Assembly: GCA_033239005.1 (NCBI GenBank)
Contig: BSQZ01000005.1
Span: forward strand, 2,867,001-2,931,000
Source of the DNA: Lamellibrachia satsuma
Taxonomy: Eukaryota > Annelida > Polychaeta > Sabellida > Siboglinidae
Direction of reading: 5' to 3'
Length of the DNA stretch: 64,000 bases
The notes below the pieces were generated by a model. It saw nothing but the letters and a program-made list of their open reading frames with translations, was not told the origin of the DNA and ran no database searches. The position numbers were made by a program, and so were the translations under genes. This document shows, in pieces, positions 53,911 to 64,000 of the stretch. Numbering within the stretch: the first letter of the stretch is position 1; the number at the start of each line of letters is the position of its first letter.

Positions 53911-55435
53911 AGATCAGGAGCAGCTAGTTAGGCATATTTCGTGCTCTCTGTTGATGCGTTTGTAAAGATCCATGGTTCTTTGCCTTAGGTCACACAACTT
54001 ATGCTACGTGGATTCCTGTCCACCTTCATGACATGGCCACAATTGAAGTCAAGCATCCAGATATGTATGCCGGGTTTCTAAAAGGAAACTTTACAATGAA
54101 GATGGACGCACGTGCGTTCACTGCCATGGCTAAAGACCATGCCCGCGAGCCCAACAACGCCACAGTGAAAGGTGATGGATCGAGTGCGGGTCTGACTGAG
54201 AATCCTTCATCCCTGCAGCGCTGGGTGGTATCTGTTCCTGAAATAGCTCGAGTAATTGCGGGGTTAGAAGCCTCAGTTGACAAGAAAAAGAAAACAAATC
54301 TCCGGCATCATGAGCAGACACAACAAACACACAAATGGCTTTGTGTGAGATGTCTAAGAAGAGACGGGAAATCCGCCCAGTTATGCCAGAAGTGACCTCC
54401 TTCTACTGGACAGTCAAGATCTTGCCGATCCTGCTCCTGAACGATTTATTTAAACACGGAAATCAAGCTTGCCCATCAGCCTTATCACAAAATGGTAAGA
54501 TAAGAACAGGAATGACCTGGATGAATCTAACCTGGTGCGGTGCATGGAAGAAATGGCATCTGAGCACGAGAATGCCATTGCCCGTACTCCAGAGGTAATT
54601 GTTCTTGATAAGGCTGTAATCGTTAATGTGCTGCGACCTTGCCCAGCATTTGACGGTTGGTGTTCAATTGCGGCAAGCAAGCCGGGTAGAAGTTGTATGG
54701 GATAAATACTTTCCAGAGTCTGAAGGCAGGTACACGAAGCATGAGAGGAAAGAGAAATCGGAGTCGCGTTGAACCACTTCCCTGAAACTTGAGTGAATTT
54801 CTTCGACTTGGTGACAATAGGGTAGAACTATTCTCCTTCCTAACAACACGAGCAGCAGCCATGGACATCACCAAGCAAGTTATCACTCTGGTGACCTATG
54901 TGTGCAGTCACGAGGATGCCTAAACACGAATCATGCTCTACGTAGAAGACGCCGTGAAACAATCGTATGCCAAGATGTAAATAGCTACAGGTGACATAGT
55001 GTGATCGTTTTGGCAGTGACATCAGCTCAGTGCCCGTTCATCACTGAAATGTGGATCGTCTTTGAGTCAGGGAAGAACTTTCGTTTCTTTGCATTGCACT
55101 GGGGCTTGACCGGCGTGTTTCCCGAAAGAAGACTGCATGGAACACTTGGAAACGACGAAGTCACATCAATATTATATGCTTCGAGTGATACACCTTAGAG
55201 GATTCGCTAAAGCCACCGGAGTGCTTTGTAATCTCAGAAGGGTAGAACACTGTATTGTCTTCTACGAAGAATGCACTCATCCAGCACACACAGAGGGTTC
55301 TATGCCAGGCTGGAAACTGCTGGGATCAACTCTTCCAGAAGTTACGAAAGCTTATGTAGCTTCAAGAACGGCTGCAGGTGACAGTGCAATACCTTCAAGG
55401 CAGCCCTCCGGTGCCTATTGCACTTAGCCATCAAG
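53911..55435 (+). pseudogene. Relic of a large unnamed invertebrate protein family, probably element-borne
   Basis: In frame order: WIPVHLHDMATIEVKHPDMY, MKMDARAFTAMAKDHAREPN, NATVKGDGSSAGLTENPSSL, QRWVVSVPEIARVI, RHHEQT, then broken pieces HGNQACPSALSQNGKIR, VEPLP...EFLRLGDNRVELFSFL, VIVLAVTSAQ, WIVFESGKNFRFFA and NALIQHTQRVLCQAGNCWDQ. I recall this order (H-DM...HPD.Y..F..G.F; D.A.E..N..VKGDGGA.GLTE.P.ALRRWM; VVVLAV...WV.FG.GK.FR.IA; ALLQHT.RA.YQAG..W) from multi-copy anonymous proteins of cnidarians, molluscs and lancelets. Function unknown. Heavily frameshifted. It follows the hAT relic directly, but linkage in one element is not shown. Confidence 0.45.
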
Positions 55436-55779
55436 TGAAGCATGATATTGTTGTTTCGTCAAAGATCAAACAGATCTGTAGCATGACGTTGCGTTGTCTC
55501 GTATCAGTATAACGAGTGTCAAGTTTTGATGGAATAAAAAATTATTTATAATACACTTGAGAATGGATTGCGGCCATTTTGAAAAACGGCAGCCATTTCC
55601 ATCACCGAAAAAATATGCGGTGGTCGTATAGTTAAGGATCTTCCTTTATACATGCTCTAACTCTGATGCATGTATCACAAAATGTGTCACCGTTCTTTTG
55701 GTCTAGGACCAGTTGTTTAATTAGATATGGAAGTCCAGAGAAATTTAGATACCATCTAAGCTATGCATTTTAAACTAAA
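55436..55779. other. No gene recognised
   Basis: No supported feature. Confidence 0.5.
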
Positions 55780-56150
55780 ATGTTAAGGCTGTGCTTATGC
55801 ATGGATCAGAGACACTGATTGCACCACAAAATCCATGCTACATAAGATCCAAACTTTTATAAATAAATGTCTGTGAAGAATTCTAAGGATATCGTTGCCA
55901 GAAACAATTAGCACTGCCATACTCTCAGGAAGCCAACACAACACACCAGGAGATAGGCGCTCATATGGAACCCTCAGGGCAAAAGGAAAAGGCAAGGCCA
56001 AGGAACAACTGGGGCAGAGAAATAGAAGCAGAAATGCTAAAAGCAAAATACAGATGGAAAGAGCTGGAACCCCAAGCACCAAACCGTGTCCGGTGGAAAG
56101 TCGTTGATGGCTTTATGCTTCGTCGGAAAAAAGGCGTAAGCAAGTGCTGG
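55780..56150 (+). pseudogene. LINE ORF2 C-terminal fragment of the 29.3-kb family type
   Basis: Shifted plus frames read VLMHGSETLIAPQ, FINKCL-RILRISLPET-like sequence, then an open block NWGREIEAEMLKAKYRWKEL, NRVRWKVVDGFMLRRKKGVS and a stop. It corresponds to the SECWK...KCLRKILG...GRPKETWRR...W-SLVDALC region of the 29.3-kb LINE. Relative to that copy the RRWRWLGH segment is missing, so there is an internal deletion. Confidence 0.65.
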
Positions 56151-56719
56151 ACTAGGCTATGTATGCCACGCCATTTAATGATAATAAGGAGGAGGACGAC
56201 GATAATTATGATGCTGGGTGATGATAACGCTGACATCCAACTATTATGCAAAAAAATTAATAACGTATTGTGTACCAGCGCGGTGGCTCCGTCTACTGGC
56301 GCTGTCTACTAGTAGCTCCGTCTGCTGGTTTGATTGCAACTGCGGACGTGCGTGGTTTTTTCACTGTCTCCCATATCTGGCACACGGCTTTATTCAATCT
56401 CAAAAACTTCGACGATTGAAATCAACTGTGTGCATAGCTTTTAAACAACGTTTACAGGAGGATTGCATTTATGCTGAATTGCATTTACACGAGTAACATT
56501 TACTGGGAAATCTTGCATTTACAACGATTACGTTTATTTAAACAATACTATATTCTACATTTATCGTCGTTGCATTTTCTGGGACTGCATTTACTGTGCA
56601 GTGCATTTACAGGGATTGCGTTTGCGGAGAAAATAGACTACATTTCCGTTGCAATATGCGTTACTGTTATTGTTGTTTTTATTCGTATCGATCGTCCTGC
56701 CGTTTACCGGTAGGCTAAT

Positions 56720-57043
56720 AATGTTTACCTGCATTCAGCTGTAAATAGTGCCGACCCGCGAGCGACGGCCTCGCGCGCGCCATCAGGGCCTTGTTCTACC
56801 TCGTTCTATTCTTGGCCGTCGTTCGTCTAGTCATTCGTTCACTCGCCGAGCATGCAGACTGACCCGCTGAGTTATAACCGTTCGCTCAGTGCTCACTCAA
56901 TGCCTGTTAAAAGTGTTCCCGGTGGCGTTGGGTCTGACGTGTTTCCCACGGTGTCAAGGCTGAGTACATACCACCGTAACTTCCAAGTTGCAAACGGGTA
57001 TATTCTGGAAATAAGGCTCATCCCGTTCATCCGTAGATTCTGA
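56720..57043 (+). CDS. CpG-rich candidate first exon (63 codons)
   Basis: 56720-56960 is unusually rich in CG, followed by ATG 56852 opening MQTDPLSYNRSLSAHSMPVK and SVPGGVGSDVFPTVSRLSTY before TGA at 57041-57043. No family recognised and no convincing donor. It could be a 5' UTR/first exon of a gene reading rightward, an LTR-like leader, or chance. Confidence 0.22.
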
Positions 57044-57323
57044 TATGCCTAATTGACTCAATATTATTATCATTGGCGTCCGGAGGGGTAAAAGGGGGCG
57101 AGTGCCCCAGACCCCGATCTGGATTTGTGTAAATTATAGGTCTTATTGCGAGTTGATTTGCTTACTGTGGGTACGTGTAAAGATTTTTGGTCGAAATTAG
57201 ATGGCGGATATCTGTAATACCAAAAATATTGTGCACATTTCAATCGTCGTTATCGTAACTTCTTTGTATATATTTTGTAATCCTCAATAGTGTACGACTA
57301 TTTACATGACATTACGCATATAT

Positions 57324-58557
<1,234 letters not shown>

Positions 58558-58650
58558 GAACAAGATTGAACAAGACTGAACAATACTAAACAAGACTGAA
58601 CAATATTAAACAATATTGAACGATATTGGACAATATTGAACAAGATTGCC
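58558..58650. repeat. Decamer tandem array (GAACAAKATT)n, ~9 units
   Basis: Nine consecutive 10-base units of the form GAACAAGATT / GAACAATATT with no indel, giving exact 10-bp phasing. Units vary mainly at the sixth to eighth bases. Confidence 0.93.
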
Positions 58651-59480
58651 ATCCTAGATAACAAGCTCCAAATTGTACACTTACGTGTGGTCCGCACTCG
58701 TCATATCTCCGCCAATGCTGTTTTAGACATTACTTATTGACACTGCTGAGACTTAATGTAAATACTACTTTATAATAAATCTATTATATAAGGTTAGGAA
58801 TATAAGTTTGTCGCGAACTGAACGAGTAAATCATCTTCTGTATGGTGGCGCCGACTGGTGATTAGAAAACAAAACGGTGTGTTCTGCGCACGATTTGTTC
58901 GGGTAGGTAGTTTGTACGCTCCGATTGATCCTTCTTCATTGTGAGCGAGTTTGTTTCGTTACCAAAACATGGACGATGTAAATATCTATGTTGGGACATG
59001 TTAGGAGAGCCGATGACTTGGCCATATAGATAACCTTCAGGCTTCAGCAACTCACGCATCCCATGCATTAGGGAGACCGGAACTAGTTGTTACAATTTAT
59101 AGTTATAGTAAAATTTTTTTTTAAAAGTATGTTAGATGCATTATTTCTGAGAACGTATACATTAAATTTATTATTCATGTTAATAAAATGTACCATATAA
59201 TTGATATTGCATATTGTAGTTAGGTGGATATGTGAAGTGTCTCAGGCGCGGTGGACTGTAACAACTAACCCCGTAGCGGGACAAGTTGCTATATCATACG
59301 GGGCACGTTGTTACAGCAAAGAACGGTGTGGATCGCAAAGCAAGTGTCACTCATCCATGTTAGTGTTATTACATTAATTGGATTATACAAACCTGTACAT
59401 CTTATACACAGTGTACACAACAATGTAAGTGTTCACGGCTTCGTACATTAACATATCGTACATTAGTACATTTTTAGTTA
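58651..59480. other. No gene recognised
   Basis: No supported feature. Confidence 0.5.
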
Positions 59481-60905
59481 CTAAAGGGCACTCATTCCCC
59501 GGATTCTTACATAACAATCAATTGTGAATGAAAAAAAAAACGTCCCCGGAGTGGCTGCTGCTGCTTTAATGTCTGCTTTCTTTGGTGGGGACGTTTCTAT
59601 CTCCATGTCTCTTTCTGCCGGCTGGATGTCTGCTGGGTGTTGTGGATCTGGTCTGTTTAGCACTTCTTTGAAGTGTTCTGTCCATCTTCGTTCTTGTTCC
59701 TTTTCATTGGTCAGCAGCCGTCTTTGTCCATGACTGGGGGTTTGACCTTGTAGTTGGTCTTTCCACAATTTTTTTTCGTTATTTTGTACACCGTGCTCAT
59801 CTCTTGCAAGTTCCTCTGAATGCTTCCTTTTGACTTCTTAACAAGTTTATTCAACTCACTGTATTGTATTCGCAATCTTTCAGATTTGGTTTGGACGATA
59901 ACTATTTTCAGTCTTTTTCTTTCTTGTATGCGCTCCCATGTTACAGCACTGATCCACTCTTTATGTTGCCAATTTTTAGTGCCTAGTGTCTCTTTGCTGG
60001 TGTGATAGTATGCTTTCTTAATGTCTTCCCAATTCTCTTGTACTTGATCAAAAGCGTATGTTTCTTCTTCAAATTATGTAGCTTAACTGTGAAGGTTCTA
60101 GCTTGTGTTAATCTTTCAGCAGGTGTACATTAAATCGTTCTTAGACTGTCTGCTTACAGAAACCAGTTCTTCTGAGCTTCAGCTTGATTGTTGCCTGGAG
60201 TAGATGGTGATCACTGCCAACATCGGCGCCTCTTCTAACACAGACATCCAATAATGATTTCCGCCACTTGCTGTTGATCATAATGTGGTCGATTTGGTGG
60301 TCGATTTGGTTTTGGTGCGAACAAGGTTCCTCCTATCATGATGTTGTTCAAGCCACAAAAGTCACATAGCATCTCTCCATTCTCATTCATGTTGCCACAT
60401 CCCTGACTGCTCATGGTTCGCTCTCTTCCAACATTGTCAGACCCAACCTTTGCATTGAGATCGCGCATGATGATCAAAACGTCGTGTGCAGGTATTCTCT
60501 CCTTCTTGGCTTGTAGCATGCTGTAGAAGGCCTCTTTCTCCTCCGGTTCTGTATAATTTTTTTTGGAGTAGCATTGGATGATCGTCAGTTTGCTGTGCTT
60601 GCCAAAGAACATGTCTCTCAGCAGTCTAGCACTTAATGGTTTCCATTCTATCAGTGTCGTGTCCATCCCTTTCGTGAGGATTAGTGCTACTCCTGCAATG
60701 TGGCTGTTATCGTCTCTGCCAGAGTACAACTCTCTCTTGTCGGTGTGACGTGTCTGCCAAAACTTGTCCATCTGGACTCACTAATCCCACGGATGTGTAA
60801 CTTGTATGATTTCATCTCATTTGTAACTTGTGCTGATTTTGCAGTACCGAACATTGTCCTGACATTCCAGGTCCCAATCTGGAGTTATTTTTTGCACGTA
60901 GCCAT
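59481..60905 (-). pseudogene. 5' part of an endonuclease/RT LINE (second family member), RT missing
   Basis: On the minus strand, shifted frames at about 60900-60780 give LGTWNVRTMFGTAKSAQ-like and HIRGISESRW sequence. 60771-60235 is open with GVALILTKGMDTTLIEWKPL, IIQCY, HDVLIIMRDLNAKVGSDNVG and GLNNIMIGGTLFAPK; in shifted frame VRRGADVGSDHHLLQATIKL follows. A linker open at 59768-59481 reads QERRWTEHFKEVLNRPDPQH. Note MRDLNAKVG where GDFNARVG is expected. The element stops before the RT, the reverse of ordinary 5' truncation, so the 3' part was deleted or replaced. Confidence 0.75.
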
Positions 60906-61417
60906 TAGGCCTAGTAAAAAAGAAAATAGTTTCTTGTCCAGACTTTTTTTAAAAGGAAGAGGGAGGCCCTTCTTATTTACTATTTATGGATTTTTTGCTA
61001 TTAGTTTCGAAGATGGCCGTCATATCTCAGATGCGCACTAGTTGATATAAGATAAGCTGTAGTTTTATCGATGCAATATGGAACATGCGAGTTATGCATA
61101 TTACCATAAAGCCTGCTATTCCATTTGCCAATTAGCAAATACAATACGTTTTAGCGAGAATGGTATATGAACAGAAACATTTACGGCAAGAACGTGTTAC
61201 TTCGGAAAACAATTTAAATTGACTTGAAAAGAAGAAGAAACAAACACAATGTTGAATGTATTTACAAATGTCATATATAGGTTTGGCCATGGTTTCGTTA
61301 GTTTGTATCACATGCATACAACTGAATGGCATTACAACTGATTAAAACTGGTATTATGTAAATGGGTCTGCGTAAAGAGTATCTAAAACAAAGGGTCATC
61401 ATTCTTATTTTAGACAC
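60906..61417. other. No gene recognised
   Basis: No supported feature. Confidence 0.5.
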
Positions 61418-62173
61418 TGTAGAATGCACATACAGCCCTACACCCTGTAGAATGCACATACAGCCCTACACCCTATAGAATGCACATGCAGTCCTACACC
61501 CTGTAGAATGCGCATACAGCCATACACCCTGTAGAATACACATACAGCCCTACACCCTGTAGAATGCACATACAACCCTACACCCTGTAGAATGCACATA
61601 CAATCCTACACCCTGTAGAATGCACATACAATCCTACACCCTGTATAATGCACATACAGCCCTACACCCTGTAGAATGCACATACAGCCCTACACCCTGT
61701 AGAATGCACATACAGCCCTACACCCTGTAGAATGCACATACAGCCCTACACCCTGTAGAATGCGCATACAGCCCTATACCCTGTAGAATGCACATACATC
61801 CCTACATCCTGTAGAATGCACATACAGTCCTACACCCTGTAGAATGCACATACAGTCCTACACCCTGTAGAATGCATATACCGTCCTACACCCTCTATAA
61901 TGCACATACAGTCCTACACCCTGTAGAATGCACATACAGTCCTACACCCTGTAGAATGCGTATACAACATTACACCCTGTAGAATGCACATACAGTCCTA
62001 CACCCTGTAGAATGCACATACAGCCCTACACCCTGTAGAATGCATATACCGTCCTACACGCTCTATAATGCACATACAGCCCTACACCCTGTAGAATGCA
62101 CATACAGTCCTACACCCTGTAGAATGCGCATACAGCCCTACACCCTGTAGAATGCATATACAGCCCTACACTC
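61418..62173. repeat. 28-bp minisatellite, exactly 27 units
   Basis: The unit TGTAGAATGCACATACAGCC + CTACACCC repeats from 61418 to 62173 (756 bases = 27 x 28). Every unit start checked falls on the 28-bp register, so there are substitutions but no indels. Variants such as GCATATACCGTCC next to TCTATAATGC recur six units apart (units 17-18 and 23-24), giving a partial higher-order repeat. 28 is not a multiple of 3, so it does not encode a peptide repeat. Confidence 0.97.
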
Positions 62174-62479
62174 TGTATGATTCATTATTAGTGAATTGAT
62201 TGAGTCAAACAGTACTTCAGATGGCAAGTTTTGGAAAGAGGTTTCTTCACAGAACCAACCATAAAAACTTGTTTAAATCATTTTTTTCTTCAATATTCAA
62301 TAAAAAAGAAGGCGGTGACAAAAAAGGAAGCGGGCGAGGAAGAAAAACTGGTTTCTTTTTTACTAGGCCTTATATCGATTCCCCTTGGAAATTGTCTTTA
62401 TACTTTCACAGCACATTAAACATCAATTATCTCCTGTGTGAAACTCTTGAATATGACCTACATCGTAGTATAAAAACAG
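62174..62479. other. No gene recognised
   Basis: A plus-strand frame starting near 62200 is open but basic/low-complexity and runs into the dispersed repeat; not considered a gene. Confidence 0.5.
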
Positions 62480-62785
62480 GGCATCCACAATTGACATGTC
62501 TCGTCAACGGTTGCTCTGTCGAGTTGTTTCCCGTCCAGGGACATGAATTCTGATCACGAGCGTATCTTCCCTGGTGGACGGTTTCCGTAGAACACGAAAA
62601 GCGAGAGACGCCTAATAAATCTGAAACCCGTTGTCTGGGAATTGGGCAAGGAAATGTATTAGTACACGCCTGTCGTGTATTTATATCTTCAATGGAATTA
62701 TGGAACTCAGACAACTCTCTTGAATATGATAGTCAGTATGTTGTGACTCATGATATAACCAGTTTATCATAGCGATTTGGAATTA
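62480..62785. repeat. Dispersed ~300-bp repeat, copy 1
   Basis: Matches 63690-63984 in direct orientation, roughly 85 percent by eye. Blocks include ATTGACATGTCTCG, TTTCCCGTCCAGGGA, GGAATTGGGCAAGGAAA, GGAATTATGGAACTCAGACA and CATAGCGATTTGGAATTAT. An extra AATAAATCTGAAAC segment is present here. Could be LTR-like or a SINE-sized element. Confidence 0.85.
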
Positions 62786-63600
62786 TGGACATATACCTAC
62801 ATTTAGTGTGGACGTTCTGCTATTTAATATACTGTTCTTTCATTATTCAACTCTACTTTCTAATTATCTCTACCAATTGTATGTAACTGGAGGCGAAATA
62901 CCAGGAAATGATCACTGGTATTCTTCTTCTTCTTTCTTTTTCTTCTTGTACGAGAGAGAAATTACACAAATAATCATATGCTAGATAATGTTTAGGCCCT
63001 TTGTCTAAGTAGATCTGTGTAATATAGTAGGGTATATTGCGAGTATTTATAATACTTTCAAAAGTGTAATAATATGTTTATTGTTTTTAAATATTGTTTT
63101 TATTCTGTGCTTTGTTATACCAAAGAATACACAGTGCCATAGTAAAACATTAATTATGTCCTAGTAATAAATAATTATGCAATACTTTGTTTTATTATTA
63201 ACTATTGCAATATAACTTCTATAGGGCCTATATTATAAAGCGGAAGAGTATTACAAAAGTATGTGCAGTACTGTTGCTATTATTTGCAATACTGTATTGC
63301 GTGTATTTGCATTAGTTTTAAAAGTATTTCGCCGCTCCCTGGTTGGTAGTTACAACGCGTCCTTTCCCCGTCACAAAGCGAGCATACTGCACACGCACTG
63401 CTGCGCATTGCCGACTTATTTTTGAGCCCTTATTTTGCAGAACGTTATGTTCAGTCAATGTAATTGTGTCCTGTCTGACAAAGGAGTGAAGGGACAAGAT
63501 ATAACCAACAACACAGTACATAATACAACATGCTAGCCAGCAGAACTGACCCATTTTCTACTTTGGTCAAACCCAATATAAAGCGTTGAGACATGTTCTA
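62786..63600. other. Spacer between the two dispersed repeats
   Basis: AT-rich with a pyrimidine tract (TTCTTCTTCTTTC) near 62920. No coding signal for a retroelement between the repeats. Confidence 0.5.
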
Positions 63601-63700
63601 ACATCAACCGGAATTTGGTCAAGCCCCAATATAAAGTACCCAGGTCATCCACCCAATATAAACACGTATCCAGGGCATCCACCCAATATAAATAGGACAT
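63601..63700. repeat. Short CATCCACCCAATATAAA tandem words
   Basis: (A/C)CCCAATATAAA occurs five times between 63568 and 63692, three of them as CATCCACCCAATATAAA or close variants, leading directly into copy 2 of the dispersed repeat. Confidence 0.8.
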
Positions 63701-63984
63701 CCATAATTGACATGTCTCGTGAACGGTTGCTCGTAATTGTTTCCCGTCCAGGGATATGAATTCTGACCACGAGTATTTCTTCCCTGATGGACAGTTTCCG
63801 TAGAGCACGGGAAGCGAGAGGCGCCCGTTGTCGGGGAATTGGGCAAGGAAAGATATTATTACACGCATGGCGTGTATTTATAACTTCAAAGGAATTATGG
63901 AACTCAGACAACTCTCTTGAATATGAAAGACACGCAGTATGTTGTGACTCATTCAGTTTATCGTAGCGATTTGGAATTATTTAA
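63690..63984. repeat. Dispersed ~300-bp repeat, copy 2
   Basis: See copy 1. This copy is followed by TTTAACAAGATTTAACAAGAT at the window edge. Confidence 0.85.
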
Positions 63985-64000
63985 CAAGATTTAACAAGAT
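63981..64000. repeat. Start of a decamer array cut by the window edge
   Basis: TTAACAAGAT occurs twice in tandem as the last 20 bases. The unit resembles the GAACAAGATT decamer of 58558-58650. Confidence 0.6.

Noticed and set aside
61418..62173. CRISPR array
   Set aside because: Units are contiguous 28-mers with no unique spacers, and the DNA is animal nuclear. It is a minisatellite.
62200..62553. 117-codon plus-strand ORF
   Set aside because: Basic low-complexity start, then runs into the dispersed repeat also present at 63690; no family resemblance.

Overview
This is AT-rich nuclear DNA of an animal, most likely a marine invertebrate. Introns are phase-consistent GT-AG introns, THAP and Toll/TIR-type sequences are present, and the repeat fauna is metazoan: CR1-like and craniofacial-development-protein-2-like LINEs, a Penelope-like fragment, pogo and hAT transposase relics, tRNA-headed SINEs and a Ty3/gypsy-like gag. 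Phylum cannot be fixed from the sequence alone. Coding density is very low and most recognisable ORFs are transposon relics.

Layout. (1) 1-7741, minus: the 5' half of a glycine C-acetyltransferase gene (GCAT), five exons joined by exact splice phases, with the last exon leaving the window at base 1. Its introns hold a LINE scrap and a 1.08-kb hAT-like element. (2) 8-17 kb: CR1-like LINE (ORF1 and ORF2, minus), short inverted-repeat elements, a GIY-YIG fragment of Penelope type, and a lone THAP first exon. (3) 20-28 kb: a 1.4-kb non-autonomous element made largely of GGCCC words, a frameshifted Toll-like receptor TM+TIR remnant, a tRNA-derived SINE, a LINE tail and a pogo transposase C-terminus. 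(4) 29.3-32.7 kb: an almost complete endonuclease/RT LINE killed by a nonsense codon, a small frameshift and a recent 172-bp tandem duplication. (5) 35.8-46.6 kb, minus: a six-exon THAP-domain gene encoding about 368 residues, with a decayed C2H2 zinc-finger gene just downstream. Every intron of the THAP gene holds a different repeat. (6) 49-56 kb: gypsy-like gag-protease without pol, a DUF4371-type hAT transposase relic, a relic of a large unnamed invertebrate protein family, and a LINE C-terminus. (7) 57-64 kb: microsatellites, a 10-bp tandem array, a 3'-truncated LINE, a 27-copy 28-bp minisatellite without a single indel, and a dispersed repeat of about 300 bp present twice.

The most unusual theme is a recurring architecture in several unrelated non-autonomous elements (4052-5127, 20526-21925, 45154-46078, and more weakly 41718-42489/47516-48264 and 40418-40552). 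Each has short terminal inverted repeats, some with hAT-like CAG-starting ends and near-8-bp flanking duplications. Inside these the subterminal regions are built from many iterations of one element-specific 5-9 bp word, mostly in the same orientation at both ends. No operon-like or defence system was seen. The two credible host genes are GCAT (threonine catabolism) and the THAP-domain gene (DNA-binding, presumably regulatory).
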